A stretch of 64,000 nucleotides of DNA from contig NZ_CANMJE010000002.1 in NCBI RefSeq assembly GCF_947498095.1, positions 186,001 to 250,000 on the forward strand, given 5' to 3'. Both the position numbers and the translations under genes were made by a program. Positions 43,667-53,644 of the stretch are shown here, in pieces (positions within the stretch are counted from its first letter, which is position 1; each line of letters opens with the position of its first letter). Origin of the DNA: an uncultured Shimia sp. Lineage in GTDB: Bacteria; Pseudomonadota; Alphaproteobacteria; Rhodobacterales; Rhodobacteraceae. Below the pieces are notes generated by a model. The model was not told the DNA's origin. It saw nothing but the letters and a program-made list of their open reading frames with translations, and did no database searches.

Positions 43667-43802
43667 TGTCTCAGGGACAGAACGAACTATGGGAGTCGTT
43701 ACTTTGCTTGTGCAGCATAAAAGGGCGCGTTAAAACATTATGCAACCGCAGCATTCGCTGCGCGCAACAATCTTGCTCTTTGACTGAAGGGAGATAGGGA
43801 AC

Positions 43803-45374
43803 GTGAAAATCGGTACACCAAAAGAGGTGTTTGACGGGGAGAACCGGGTCGCGATGACGCCGGACTCGGCCAAACAGCTCATGAAACTGGGTTATGAGTG
43901 CGCCATTGAAAGTGGTGCAGGGGCCAATGCTGGCTTTTCTGACGCGGTTTATAAAGAGGCGGGTGTTGAGGTCATCAAGACCCCGGCGGCTTTGTGGAAA
44001 GCGGTCGATATTATCGCCAAGGTTCGCCAGCCAAACGAAACTGAGCTCAAGCGTCTGACCAAAGATAAGACGTTGATTTCGTTCTTTAACCCTGCAGGAA
44101 ACGAAGACGGGATGGCGGCGGCCAAAGCCAAGGGCGCCAATGTGATCGCCATGGAAATGGTGCCACGTATCTCTCGGGCGCAGAAGATGGACGCCCTGTC
44201 GTCGATGGCCAATATCGCGGGATACCGCGCCGTTATCGAAGCTGGTAACAACTTCGGCCGCTTCTTTACCGGGCAGATCACGGCCGCAGGTAAAGTACCG
44301 CCGGCCAAGGTTCTGGTGGTTGGTGCTGGCGTTGCCGGTCTGGCCGCGATTGGCACTTCGACATCGCTTGGTGCGATCACTCTGGCGTTCGACGTGCGGC
44401 CCGAAGTGGCCGAACAGGTCGAATCGATGGGGGCCGAATTTGTCTATCTCGACTTTGAAGAAGAGCAACAAGACGGCGCTGCGACCGGTGGATACGCGTC
44501 CGTATCCAGCCCAGAGTTCCGCGAAGCACAGCTTGCCAAGTTCCGCGAACTGGCGCCTGAAGTCGACATCGTGATCACCACGGCCCTTATTCCGAACCGC
44601 GAAGCGCCGGAACTGTGGACCGAAGACATGGTTGCCGCGATGAAGCCGGGGTCGGTGATCGTCGACCTTGCAGCGGAAAAAGGCGGCAACTGTAAGCTGA
44701 CCGTCATGGACGAGAAGATCGTGACCGACAATGGTGTGACCATCATCGGCTATACGGACTTCCCTAGCCGGATGGCGGCGCAGGCCTCAACGCTTTACGC
44801 CACCAACATTCGTCACATGATGACCGACCTGACCCCTGAGAAAGACGGTCAGATCAATCACGACATGGAGGATGACGTGATCCGCGGTGCGACCGTGACC
44901 CATCAGGGTGAGATCACCTTCCCACCACCACCTCCCAAAGTGGCGGCGATTGCAGCCAAGCCCAAGGAAACCGCGCCGGAACTCACACCGGAAGAGAAAC
45001 GCGCCGCCGAGGTGGCCGCGTTCAAGGCGCAGACCAAGCAGCAGGTGACCCTGTTGGCCGTTGGTGGCGCTCTCTTGCTGGGCGTGGGCCTGATCGCACC
45101 TGCCAGCTTTATGCAGCACTTTATCGTGTTTGTGTTGGCCGTGTTTGTTGGCTTCCAGGTGATTTGGGGTGTTGCGCACTCTTTGCACACACCGCTGATG
45201 GCGGTGACCAACGCGATCTCATCCATCATCATTCTGGGCGCCCTGATGCAAATCGGGTCGGGCAGTTTCCTGGTGATCCTTCTTGCCGCGCTTTCGGTCT
45301 TTATGGCCGGGATCAACATCTTTGGCGGCTTCCTCGTGACACGGCGCATGCTCGCCATGTTCCAGAAATCGTAA
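43803..45374 (+). CDS. pntA: NAD(P) transhydrogenase subunit alpha
   Basis: 523 residues from a GTG preceded by AGGGAGATAGGGAAC. N-terminal NAD-binding domain I ([40 protein letters not shown]), linker rich in Pro/Ala/Glu, and about four membrane helices from residue 415 on, so it is the long alpha chain with a membrane part. With PntB it couples proton entry to hydride transfer from NADH to NADP+ in the inner membrane. pntB starts 13 bp downstream. Confidence 0.96.
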   Translation: MKIGTPKEVFDGENRVAMTPDSAKQLMKLGYECAIESGAGANAGFSDAVYKEAGVEVIKTPAALWKAVDIIAKVRQPNETELKRLTKDKTLISFFNPAGNEDGMAAAKAKGANVIAMEMVPRISRAQKMDALSSMANIAGYRAVIEAGNNFGRFFTGQITAAGKVPPAKVLVVGAGVAGLAAIGTSTSLGAITLAFDVRPEVAEQVESMGAEFVYLDFEEEQQDGAATGGYASVSSPEFREAQLAKFRELAPEVDIVITTALIPNREAPELWTEDMVAAMKPGSVIVDLAAEKGGNCKLTVMDEKIVTDNGVTIIGYTDFPSRMAAQASTLYATNIRHMMTDLTPEKDGQINHDMEDDVIRGATVTHQGEITFPPPPPKVAAIAAKPKETAPELTPEEKRAAEVAAFKAQTKQQVTLLAVGGALLLGVGLIAPASFMQHFIVFVLAVFVGFQVIWGVAHSLHTPLMAVTNAISSIIILGALMQIGSGSFLVILLAALSVFMAGINIFGGFLVTRRMLAMFQKS

Positions 45375-45387
45375 GGGGGTCGGGATC

Positions 45388-46845
45388 ATGGAATTCGGAT
45401 TTACCACTGCTGCCTATGTTGTTGCAGCTGTTCTCTTCATCCTCTCGCTTGGCGGCCTTTCGGGGCAGGAAAGCGCGAAACGCGCCGTGTGGTACGGCAT
45501 TGTGGGCATGGGGTTGGCGGTCTTTGCCACGCTCATCGGCCCCGGTGCGGGCCTGTGGTGGCTGTCGATCATCCTGATCGCAGCTGGCGGCATGATCGGC
45601 TATCAACTGGCTTCCAAGGTCGAAATGACCCAGATGCCGGAACTTGTGGCCGGGATGCACGCACTGGTTGGTCTTGCAGCTGTGTTCGTCGGTTACAACG
45701 CGCATTTCGAGCTGGGCAACGTCATGGCGATGAGCCCGGATGGCATGCTGCCATTGTCCAAGGAACTGGCCGCTGGTCTTGATGGGTTTGCAGCCCTTCT
45801 GGCCAAGAAAGAAGGCGTTGAGATCAACATCCTGCGCGTTGAAGCCAGCCTTGGCATCTGGATCGGGGCGGTGACGTTCACCGGTTCTGTCATTGCCTAC
45901 GGCAAGCTCTCGGGCAAGGTGACGTCAAACGCGACCAAGCTGCCCGGTGGCCACATGCTGAACGCAAGTGCTGCGGGTATCTCGGTTTTGTGCCTGATCT
46001 GGTACCTCAACTCGGGCGCCTTCCTGCCGCTGTTGATCCTGACCATTGCCGCATTGTTTATTGGCTATCACCTGATCATGGGGATTGGCGGAGCGGACAT
46101 GCCGGTGGTTGTCTCGATGCTGAACTCGTATTCGGGTTGGGCCGCAGCTGCGATTGGATTCTCGCTGGGCAACGACCTCTTGATCGTGGTTGGTGCGCTT
46201 GTGGGCTCGTCCGGTGCGATCCTCAGCTATATCATGTGTAAGGCGATGAACCGTTCGTTCGTCAGCGTTATCCTGGGTGGTTTTGGCGGCACGGCTGGAC
46301 CGCAGATGGAAGTTGAAGGCGAACAGATCGCGATCGATGCCGAAGGCGTTGCGACCGCTCTGGAAGAAGCTGACAGCGTCATCATCATTCCGGGTTACGG
46401 TATGGCCGTGGCTCAGGCACAGCAGAATGTGGCCGAGCTAACCCGCCGTCTGCGTGCCAAGGGCAAAGAGGTTCGCTTTGCGATCCACCCTGTTGCGGGC
46501 CGTCTGCCGGGGCACATGAACGTGCTCTTGGCCGAAGCCAAGGTGCCTTATGACATCGTGATGGAAATGGACGAGATCAATGACGACTTCCCAGAAACGG
46601 ATGTGGCTATTGTCATCGGCTCCAATGACATCGTGAACCCGGCCGCACAGGACGATCCCAACAGCCCCATCGCCGGCATGCCGGTTCTGGAATGCTGGAA
46701 GTCCAAGCAGGTGTTCGTCTCTAAGCGCGGCCAAGGTACCGGATACTCCGGCATCGAGAACCCGCTGTTCTTCAAAGAGAACACCCGCATGTTCTACGGT
46801 GACGCAAAACAATCGCTGGACAGCCTGCTGAACCTGATCAGCTAA
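45388..46845 (+). CDS. pntB: NAD(P) transhydrogenase subunit beta
   Basis: 485 residues. Eight or nine membrane helices are followed by the NADP(H)-binding domain III with the motifs [60 protein letters not shown] and [20 protein letters not shown]. It completes the proton-translocating transhydrogenase with PntA. A strong terminator follows. Confidence 0.97.
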   Translation: MEFGFTTAAYVVAAVLFILSLGGLSGQESAKRAVWYGIVGMGLAVFATLIGPGAGLWWLSIILIAAGGMIGYQLASKVEMTQMPELVAGMHALVGLAAVFVGYNAHFELGNVMAMSPDGMLPLSKELAAGLDGFAALLAKKEGVEINILRVEASLGIWIGAVTFTGSVIAYGKLSGKVTSNATKLPGGHMLNASAAGISVLCLIWYLNSGAFLPLLILTIAALFIGYHLIMGIGGADMPVVVSMLNSYSGWAAAAIGFSLGNDLLIVVGALVGSSGAILSYIMCKAMNRSFVSVILGGFGGTAGPQMEVEGEQIAIDAEGVATALEEADSVIIIPGYGMAVAQAQQNVAELTRRLRAKGKEVRFAIHPVAGRLPGHMNVLLAEAKVPYDIVMEMDEINDDFPETDVAIVIGSNDIVNPAAQDDPNSPIAGMPVLECWKSKQVFVSKRGQGTGYSGIENPLFFKENTRMFYGDAKQSLDSLLNLIS

Positions 46846-46864
46846 GGCACGTTCAAAAACAAAC

Positions 46865-46893
46865 AAAAGGCGCTCCGCTTGGGGCGCCTTTTT
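46865..46893 (+). terminator. Rho-independent terminator after pntAB
   Basis: AAAAGGCGCTCC at 46865-46876, loop GCTT, GGGGCGCCTTTTT at 46881-46893; one G-T wobble in the stem. The rest of the gap up to 47078 contains no recognised gene. Confidence 0.88.
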
Positions 46894-47078
46894 CGTTTGC
46901 GCCAAAGACTCTGGTTGTTGAAGCACGTTCTGGTGCGCGCGGCGGGCGCTGGTTTTTGGTTCAATTGCAAGGGTTTGCATAGTTTGTATACGTTTGTATT
47001 CCGGTAACATATTGAAATATAACATTTTTCTTTACAAATTACTCAAGGGGCGTAGGTTGCGGTCATCAGGAGACCGTG

Positions 47079-48359
47079 ATGACCCCGATCCAAGACCACC
47101 CCTTGCGCTACAAGCTCGCCAATGAGCTGCATGCGCGCCCGTTTCCCTCTCTGGATGCCCCGTGCACGGCAGTCTTTCTTGCGATTAAGCAGCCTGTGGA
47201 AGCCGTAGGGCGCGACCGGGCGGCAGATCTCGCGCATCTGACAGACCTTTTGGACCGCCACGGCGCACCTCATCCACAGCCCGGTGCAACGCATTACTCG
47301 GGCGAAATCGGGCGTCACACTCTCAAATGGGAACAGCACACAGAATTTGTGACCTACACTGTCTTTACGTCTGGCCTGAGCGCGCGACCCTTCGATCCGG
47401 GCGAGTTTGAGGTTTTTCCCGAAGACTGGTTGGTCTCGGCACCGGGGGTGCGTGTGACCTCAATTCTTATCCGCGTTGAAGAACGCCCTGAAAAGCAGAT
47501 CCTGCGTCAGGACCTCAATGACTGGTTTGTGCCGGAAAGCCTCGCGGTGTCCGAAGTGTTGGATGATGCGGCTGTGCTCGCGACAGATTTCCGCATCAAC
47601 CCACAGGGGCATATGCGGATGGCGGCTTTTGTGTCACCGGGCACGGGCGAGCGACGGGTCGGTCGTATCATCCAGCGGCTCTGTGAGATCGAGACCTACA
47701 AAGCCATGTCGATGCTAGGCTTCGCCCGCACCCGTGAACTGTCAGTCCCAATGGGGGAGATCGAGGGGCGGTTGAACCGGATGATGGCCGAGATCACGCG
47801 CGGGGATGCACCACCCGATGCCACATTGGACGAGTTGCTGCAAACCTCTGCCGAGCTGGAAAACATGATTGCCGAGAATTCGTTCCGGTTTGGCGCGACG
47901 GGCGCTTATGAAGCCATCGTCAATCAACGCGTCGAGGTGTTGCGCGAAAAACGATACAATGGGCGCCAGACTTTTTCCGAGTTCATGATGCGTCGCTATG
48001 ATCCGGCGATGCGTACTGTCGCGTCGACCAAGTCACGGCTTGAAGCGCTGGCGGACCGCGCGATGAGGGCGGGGGAGTTGTTGCGGACCAAGGTGGACGT
48101 GGCGCGTTCGGCGCAAAACCAGGCATTGCTGGAAAGCATGGACCGTCGTGCGGATATGGCCCTGCGCTTGCAGGAAACTGTCGAGGGACTGTCAGTGGTT
48201 GCGATCAGCTACTACGCGGTCTCTCTGGCGTCCTATGCGGCCTATCCTCTGGCCAGCGCAATTGGCATGTCCAAGGGATATCTGACCGCCTTGCTTACTC
48301 TGCCGGTTGTAGGTCTGGTCTGGTGGATGGTGCGGCGGATTCGGAAGCGGATGCACTAA
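47079..48359 (+). CDS. DUF3422 protein
   Basis: 426 residues from the ATG after AGGAGACCGTG. DUF3422 features: LRYKLANELHARPFPSLDAP, HTLKWEQHTEFVTYTVFTSG, TDFRINPQGHMRMAAFV, and two hydrophobic helices at the C-terminus (residues about 370-410) followed by RIRKRMH. It is membrane-anchored with a large cytoplasmic domain and no known function. Its 3' end overlaps the YeeE/YedE gene on the other strand by 65 bp. Confidence 0.9.
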   Translation: MTPIQDHPLRYKLANELHARPFPSLDAPCTAVFLAIKQPVEAVGRDRAADLAHLTDLLDRHGAPHPQPGATHYSGEIGRHTLKWEQHTEFVTYTVFTSGLSARPFDPGEFEVFPEDWLVSAPGVRVTSILIRVEERPEKQILRQDLNDWFVPESLAVSEVLDDAAVLATDFRINPQGHMRMAAFVSPGTGERRVGRIIQRLCEIETYKAMSMLGFARTRELSVPMGEIEGRLNRMMAEITRGDAPPDATLDELLQTSAELENMIAENSFRFGATGAYEAIVNQRVEVLREKRYNGRQTFSEFMMRRYDPAMRTVASTKSRLEALADRAMRAGELLRTKVDVARSAQNQALLESMDRRADMALRLQETVEGLSVVAISYYAVSLASYAAYPLASAIGMSKGYLTALLTLPVVGLVWWMVRRIRKRMH

Positions 48360-49356
48360 ACAACCGCCCCGCAATCAGGCCCCCAGCCACGATGGACAGA
48401 ATGGCGACCAGTGCTGTGATGCTGAGCGTTGGGATACCGGACAGGCCTGCGCCCACGGTGCAGCCACCGGCCAGCACGCCCCCAAAACCCATCAGCGCGC
48501 CGCCTAAAATGTAACGGCCGGTCTGTGCGGGAGTCTCAAAGCTCTGCCATTTGAAGCTGCGGAACAAGAGCGCTGCCACAAGGCTGCCCAGAATCGTGCC
48601 ACCGATCAGACCCACACCAAAGTTCGCAGGCACGGCCGACGACGCGATACCATAGAACAACGTGTCGGCCATCGGCGCGGTAAAGGCGAGGCTTTCAAAG
48701 GCGACGGGATCGAAATCGTCATAAAGCACATACCCGGTGCCAACCCAACCAAGCGGCACCAAGAGGCCAAGCAGAGCCGCGCCTGCAAGACGCAGACCGC
48801 CGTTACCTGAGCGCAGCGCATAGGCCACAGCGATGGCCGCAATGAGCGTGGTCCAGAGCAGTGCAGGGCCGGGCAGGGCGGCGCTCTCGAGTGGAAGGGT
48901 AAAGCTGTTCAGCCACACACGGGCCGGGGCAAATACACCCTTGAGCGTGGCATGGGCGACAAAGGCAAAGATCAGCATCACAAGCACCGCTCGCAGGTTG
49001 CCAGTGCCGCTCAAAACGGTCAGGCGTGAGGCACAGCCTCGGGTCAGAACCATGCCAATGCCAAACAGGATGCCACCCAAAACCAAGGCCCCCAGAGGCA
49101 GGTCCGCTGCCATGTAACGATGATCTGCAAAACTGATGAGTTCGCTCTGAACGGCGGCCTGCGTGCCGACAAGGGCCACCGCAAGCGCTGTCAGCCAGAC
49201 GCCCAAGGCCGCGCGCCGATCCGTGCCGACCAAGGCGCGGCGCAGACAAAATCCGGTACGCTCCGCAAGAAAGCCAAAGCCCAAGCCAAGAGCTAAAGCA
49301 AAGAACACTGTGGCCTGAGGGGCAGTCATGTTTTCGAAGCCAAGGGACTCAAACAT
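48295..49356 (-). CDS. YeeE/YedE (TsuA-like) sulfur transporter
   Basis: 353 residues, about nine membrane helices. Conserved cysteine motifs of thiosulfate/sulfur carriers of this family: ERTGFCLRRAL, LTRGCASRLTVLSGTGNLR and AGGCTVGAGLSG. It should import a reduced sulfur compound such as thiosulfate through the inner membrane. A shorter in-frame start at 49329 is possible. The gene ends inside the 3' end of the opposite DUF3422 gene. Confidence 0.88.
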   Translation of the reverse strand: MFESLGFENMTAPQATVFFALALGLGFGFLAERTGFCLRRALVGTDRRAALGVWLTALAVALVGTQAAVQSELISFADHRYMAADLPLGALVLGGILFGIGMVLTRGCASRLTVLSGTGNLRAVLVMLIFAFVAHATLKGVFAPARVWLNSFTLPLESAALPGPALLWTTLIAAIAVAYALRSGNGGLRLAGAALLGLLVPLGWVGTGYVLYDDFDPVAFESLAFTAPMADTLFYGIASSAVPANFGVGLIGGTILGSLVAALLFRSFKWQSFETPAQTGRYILGGALMGFGGVLAGGCTVGAGLSGIPTLSITALVAILSIVAGGLIAGRLFSASASESAAPSTRPDLQPAE

Positions 49357-49565
49357 TGTTTTGTCTCACGTATTGGAATTTTTTCCCACATGAAGACAAA
49401 TTCACATCTGTTCAAGTGTTCTGACCTTGCCGGCTCTAAGGTTGGCTGGGAAAACTTTCTCAAAGGCCAGGGTATCCGACATCGTCGTCTCGGAAATTGA
49501 AAAAGGCCGAGCACTTCTGCCCAGCCTTGGATTGCCTGGTAAGACACACGGTCTTTTCTGTGGTC

Positions 49566-50534
49566 TCAGCGTCCCCGGATCCGTGGGTCCAGCGCGTCGC
49601 GCAGACCGTCGCCCAGATAGTTCACGCTCAGCACGGTGAGCGAGATCGCCATGCCTGGCAAGACAACGCGTTCTGGATATTGATCCATACGTGGTACGGA
49701 ATCTGCCAGCATTTTGCCCCAGGTTGGGAAGTCAGGCGGGAACCCGACACCAAGGAAAGACAGGGCGCTCTCGGTGATAATGGCTGTAGCCAGACCCAGC
49801 GTCGCCGAAACCACGATCGGTGAAATCACATTGGGCAACAGGTGCCGGCGAATGATCGCACCCGGCGTGGTACCGATAGAGCGTGCAGCAAGGATGAACT
49901 CGCGTTCTTTCAGGGCCAAGACTTCGGATCGCACAATCCGCGCGGTCTGCATCCAACTGGTGATGCCCACGACGCCGACAATCAGGATGAACATACCTGT
50001 CTCGGGTCCGAAACTGGCGCGTAAGGGATCGCGGAACAGGGTCACGGCGACCAGCAACAACGGCAGAATAGGCAGCGACAATACAAGATCGGTGAACCGC
50101 ATCAGCGGGCCGTCCAAGCGGCGGAAGTACCCGGCGATCACGCCAACAGTCGTACCGATAGACAGGGCAAGGATCATCGCGACCCACCCCACAGCCATCG
50201 AGGTGCGCCCGCCAACAATCATGTTGGCCAATGCGTCACGTCCGAGATTATCAGTGCCCAGCGGGTGAGCCCACTGAACCTTTGCGCCGCTGTCCCAGAG
50301 AAAGGTGTAAAGAGGTCGGACGTCCTTGTTTCGAATATCCAGTTTTTGCGGGTCGATGGTCCAGATGTATTCCCCCAACAGCACGCCAAGTGTGACCAAC
50401 AACAAAAAGCTGCCGCCGATCAACGCGCCCTTGTGTTTGCGGAACTGGTGCCACACGTCTTTCCATTGCGAGTGCGGAGGCTCCAATGGGCCGTCGTCCT
50501 GCAGCGCTTCGATTTTTTGATCCTGCTCAGTCAT
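49566..50534 (-). CDS. ABC transporter permease, OppC/DppC type
   Basis: 322 residues from the ATG at 50534, overlapping the OppB-type stop by 8 bp. N-terminal cytoplasmic part and first helix, then the OppC-typical HPLGTDNLGRDALANMIVGG, five helices and the EAA loop VRSEVLALKEREFILAARSI. It forms one half of the membrane channel of a dipeptide/oligopeptide-type ABC importer with the preceding permease. Confidence 0.93.
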   Translation of the reverse strand: MTEQDQKIEALQDDGPLEPPHSQWKDVWHQFRKHKGALIGGSFLLLVTLGVLLGEYIWTIDPQKLDIRNKDVRPLYTFLWDSGAKVQWAHPLGTDNLGRDALANMIVGGRTSMAVGWVAMILALSIGTTVGVIAGYFRRLDGPLMRFTDLVLSLPILPLLLVAVTLFRDPLRASFGPETGMFILIVGVVGITSWMQTARIVRSEVLALKEREFILAARSIGTTPGAIIRRHLLPNVISPIVVSATLGLATAIITESALSFLGVGFPPDFPTWGKMLADSVPRMDQYPERVVLPGMAISLTVLSVNYLGDGLRDALDPRIRGR

Positions 50535-51534
50535 AGCGAATCCTCGGGTCAAGAACGCCGTAGAGGACGTCTGCAATCAGGTTAAAGACCACGATAAGCA
50601 CCGCGATCATAAAGGTTAGGGTCTGCACGCTGGGCAGGTCGTTGGCGAACAGGGCGCTCAGCAACTGGGCGCCGATGCCGTTCACCTTGAACACCACCTC
50701 GGTGATGATGGCGCCGCCAAAGATGCCCGGAACACCAAGGGCAATCGCCGTGACCACAGGGATCATCGAGTTGCGCAGCACGTGCACCATGACCACGATG
50801 TGCTCTGGCAGGCCTTTGGCGCGCGCGGTTCTGACGTAATCCTGATTAAGGTTGTCCAGCATCGAAGCGCGCATAAAACGGCTGATCTGAGCGGTGGTTT
50901 GCAGAGCCAGAACCATCACCGGCATGATCATTTGCCTGAGCTGTATCACGAAGCTGTCCCAGTCATTCACCACGTGGGTGGTGTCATAGACCGAAGGGAA
51001 CCACCCCAACTGGACGGCGAATATCATGATCAACAGGGGACCAGTAAAGAAGGGTGGGATCGAGAATCCGATCATCGTAATGAATGTGCCCGACTGGTCG
51101 AACACCGAGTACTGGCGATAGGCCGAGTAGATACCAATTGGCAGGGCAATCAGGATGCCAACGATGTAAGACAGGCCAACAACCCAGAGAGTTTGGGGCA
51201 GACGCTGGGCGACCATGTCCATCACGGGGCTGCGGGTCTGCCAGCTGAGGATACGCTGTTTGCCTTCGGCAAAGGTGGTGCCGAACATATTGTCGAACAG
51301 CACCTGGGGTTCGATCCAGAAGAACTGAACCAGCCATTTCCAATATCGGATATGCATCGGTTCCCCTAGTCCCAGCGCTTCGCGCATCTTGGCTTTGACT
51401 TCGGGGGGAACAGTCAGCGGAACCTGTGCCATGGGATCGCCGGGGGCGAGTTCGAGCAGCAGGAAAATGATAAGGCTGATGAATAAAAGCGTCGGAACTG
51501 AAAGGATCAGTCGTCGGATCGTGAATGTCAGCAT
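50527..51534 (-). CDS. ABC transporter permease, OppB/DppB type
   Basis: 335 residues. N-terminal LLFISLIIFLLLELAPGDPM is the typical OppB start; six helices; EAA loop DNLNQDYVRTARAKGLPEHI. It pairs with the OppC-type permease. The gene follows the binding-protein gene with a hairpin in between, so the permeases are probably expressed at a lower level than the binding protein. Confidence 0.93.
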   Translation of the reverse strand: MLTFTIRRLILSVPTLLFISLIIFLLLELAPGDPMAQVPLTVPPEVKAKMREALGLGEPMHIRYWKWLVQFFWIEPQVLFDNMFGTTFAEGKQRILSWQTRSPVMDMVAQRLPQTLWVVGLSYIVGILIALPIGIYSAYRQYSVFDQSGTFITMIGFSIPPFFTGPLLIMIFAVQLGWFPSVYDTTHVVNDWDSFVIQLRQMIMPVMVLALQTTAQISRFMRASMLDNLNQDYVRTARAKGLPEHIVVMVHVLRNSMIPVVTAIALGVPGIFGGAIITEVVFKVNGIGAQLLSALFANDLPSVQTLTFMIAVLIVVFNLIADVLYGVLDPRIRYD

Positions 51535-51606
51535 CTACGGCGCCCTTGTTGAACAGTCTTATCGTAGTGTTTAGGCGTGAGGTTTGCGGCCTCAAATAGG
51601 AAAAGA

Positions 51607-51631
51607 CGCCCCCGTGCAAGACACGAGGGCG
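51607..51631 (-). terminator. Hairpin between binding-protein and permease genes
   Basis: CGCCCTCGTG and CACGGGGGCG (in the minus-strand reading, one mismatch, loop TCTTG) followed by TCTTTT. Position 16 bp after the binding-protein stop suits a partial terminator that also protects the upstream mRNA. Confidence 0.7.
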
Positions 51632-51647
51632 GCTTTTTTAACTTGGC

Positions 51648-53348
51648 TTACTTAATGCGATGCCAGTCAGCTACGTTCCACAGTTCTGAATCCCAGGTAT
51701 TCAGAACCACGCCGCCGAGCGAGTTGGCGTGTGCCGACACGCGACCACGGTCAACCAAAGGTACGATCGTATAGGTCTCTTTGGTGAGCATCTCGTTCAT
51801 CTGCTTGGACAGCGCATAGCGCGTTTCCAGATCCGAAGTACGTGACAGCTCGTCGATCAGCTTGTCGTACTCTGGGTCACAGAAGCGGTTGATGTTCTCA
51901 CCCTGCCACTGCGATTCTGGCTTTGGCTCGTTGCCGCAGCGGTACATCGACAGATAAGCCTGAGGATCGGTGCCATCGAAGTTGTTGGCATACATTTCCA
52001 CGTCTGCATAGAACTTCTGGAACGTGTCGGGCGAACCGGGATCACCACCGAAGAAGACCGATGCATCAAGGTTACGCAGCTCGGTTTCAACACCGATCTC
52101 GCTCCACCACTGTTTGATCAGAGCTTGGAAGTCCTGACGTACAGCGTTGGTCGAGGTTTGGTACAGGATCGACAGGCGAACACCGTCCTTCTCACGAACG
52201 CCATCCGAACCCATGGCCCAGCCAGCTTCGTCCAGAAGCGCGTTTGCGCCTGCGATGTCTTGGGTCAGACAGTCAGTGTTGTCAGACGCGTAAACGGCTG
52301 GTCCGGGAACCAGGTTACAGGTCGGACGACCGGCCTGACCATAGCCCACTTCAACCAGCAGATTGCGGTCGATGGCCATCGACAGCGCCTTGCGCACATT
52401 GAGTTCGCTGAGGAACGGGTGCGGTGCTTTGACGGTCGCACGGGTGTCCGCATCGAGATTAGGCGATGGATCGGTGAGGTTCATTTCCAAACGCTCAACC
52501 AGCGAACCAAAGGCTGCGATTGGCGTGCCTTTGCCACCCTCGGCCATTTTGGCGAGAACATCGGGGGCCAGCTGGAGGTTCCAAGCATAGTCAAACTCGC
52601 CGGTTTCAAGAACCGCACGACCCGCAGCCGTTGCATCACCACCACCCTTGAAGGTCAGTGTAGCAAAAGCGGGCTTGGACGCGTCACGATAGTTCGGGTT
52701 GGCCGACATCGAGATCACATCGTTCGGCTTGAACTCGTCCACAACGAACGGGCCTGTGCCGATGGGTGCAAAGTTGGCGTCAGTACACTCAGGCGCTTTG
52801 GCGCCAAGGCAATCTGCAAACTGTGCGGCTTGAATGATGGGTGACTGACCACCCATGAACGGGCCATAGGGGTTCGGCTTGGGCTCAGAGAACATGACCT
52901 TTACGGTCAGGTCGTCGATGACTTCAACGCTGTCCACACCATCAAATTTCGCCAGCTGGGCGCAACCACCTTCGGGGTGCATGCAGTAATCAGCGGTGAA
53001 TTTCACGTCAGCCGAGGTCACGGCTGTGCCGTCGGACCACATCAGGCCGGACTTCAGCTTCCAAGTGATCGAGGTCAGGTCTTCAGACACACCGCCATTG
53101 GCAACAGTCGGAATTTCTTCGGCCAGATAGGGTATCAGTGCGCCATTCGGGTCGTATCGACCGAGCGGTTCAATCACCAGCGAGGCTGATTCGATGTCCT
53201 TGGTACCGCCCGAAAGGAACGGGTTCAGGATCGAAGGTGCCTGCCAGTAGATGATGTTAACGTGGCCATCTGCACCGCGTTCTGCAAACGCAGCGGGGGC
53301 CAGCGCTGTGGCCGCAACGGCCCCCAGCATCAGTGACTTGATCTTCAT
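51648..53348 (-). CDS. ABC transporter substrate-binding protein, family 5
   Basis: 566 residues with signal peptide (KSLMLGAVAATALAPAAFAE) and ribosome site AAGGAGTGAATT. Family-5 features: LKSGLMWSDGTAVTSADVKF, LNVRKALSMAIDRNLLVEVG and the C-terminal TYTIVPLVDRGRVSAHANSL. It captures the substrate in the periplasm, usually a peptide or related compound. The divergent half of the locus carries the ATPases and catabolic enzymes. Confidence 0.95.
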   Translation of the reverse strand: MKIKSLMLGAVAATALAPAAFAERGADGHVNIIYWQAPSILNPFLSGGTKDIESASLVIEPLGRYDPNGALIPYLAEEIPTVANGGVSEDLTSITWKLKSGLMWSDGTAVTSADVKFTADYCMHPEGGCAQLAKFDGVDSVEVIDDLTVKVMFSEPKPNPYGPFMGGQSPIIQAAQFADCLGAKAPECTDANFAPIGTGPFVVDEFKPNDVISMSANPNYRDASKPAFATLTFKGGGDATAAGRAVLETGEFDYAWNLQLAPDVLAKMAEGGKGTPIAAFGSLVERLEMNLTDPSPNLDADTRATVKAPHPFLSELNVRKALSMAIDRNLLVEVGYGQAGRPTCNLVPGPAVYASDNTDCLTQDIAGANALLDEAGWAMGSDGVREKDGVRLSILYQTSTNAVRQDFQALIKQWWSEIGVETELRNLDASVFFGGDPGSPDTFQKFYADVEMYANNFDGTDPQAYLSMYRCGNEPKPESQWQGENINRFCDPEYDKLIDELSRTSDLETRYALSKQMNEMLTKETYTIVPLVDRGRVSAHANSLGGVVLNTWDSELWNVADWHRIK

Positions 53349-53644
53349 AATTCACTCCTTGTTGAGCACTTTCGTGCCTTTATCCGACGGCATTGTCTGC
53401 CGCTCGGGATTGAGGTGTCATGTGAAAGAACACGGCAGTATCCACGCGCATTACACGCAAAGATTAGCAGACGTCCCCTCACGACTGCATGTATCTCAGA
53501 CCAAGGGGGCAGAAATTGCAACCCTTTGAATCGGCTTTACCCAACGCCAACTTTTTGAAATCCCGCGTCTTGTTTGACACTGGGGTCGCAGTGTCGTTAG
53601 CGTCCAGCAATAGTCTCACCAAGTTGAAACGGGGAAGTTGGGCG
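53349..53644. promoter_or_regulatory. Divergent transporter control region, 296 bp
   Basis: The gap between the binding-protein gene (minus) and the ATPase gene (plus). No regulator gene is adjacent. An open frame extends the ATPase upstream to 53489 but it lacks a ribosome site and family similarity, so it is treated as non-coding. No clear operator was found by eye. Confidence 0.5.
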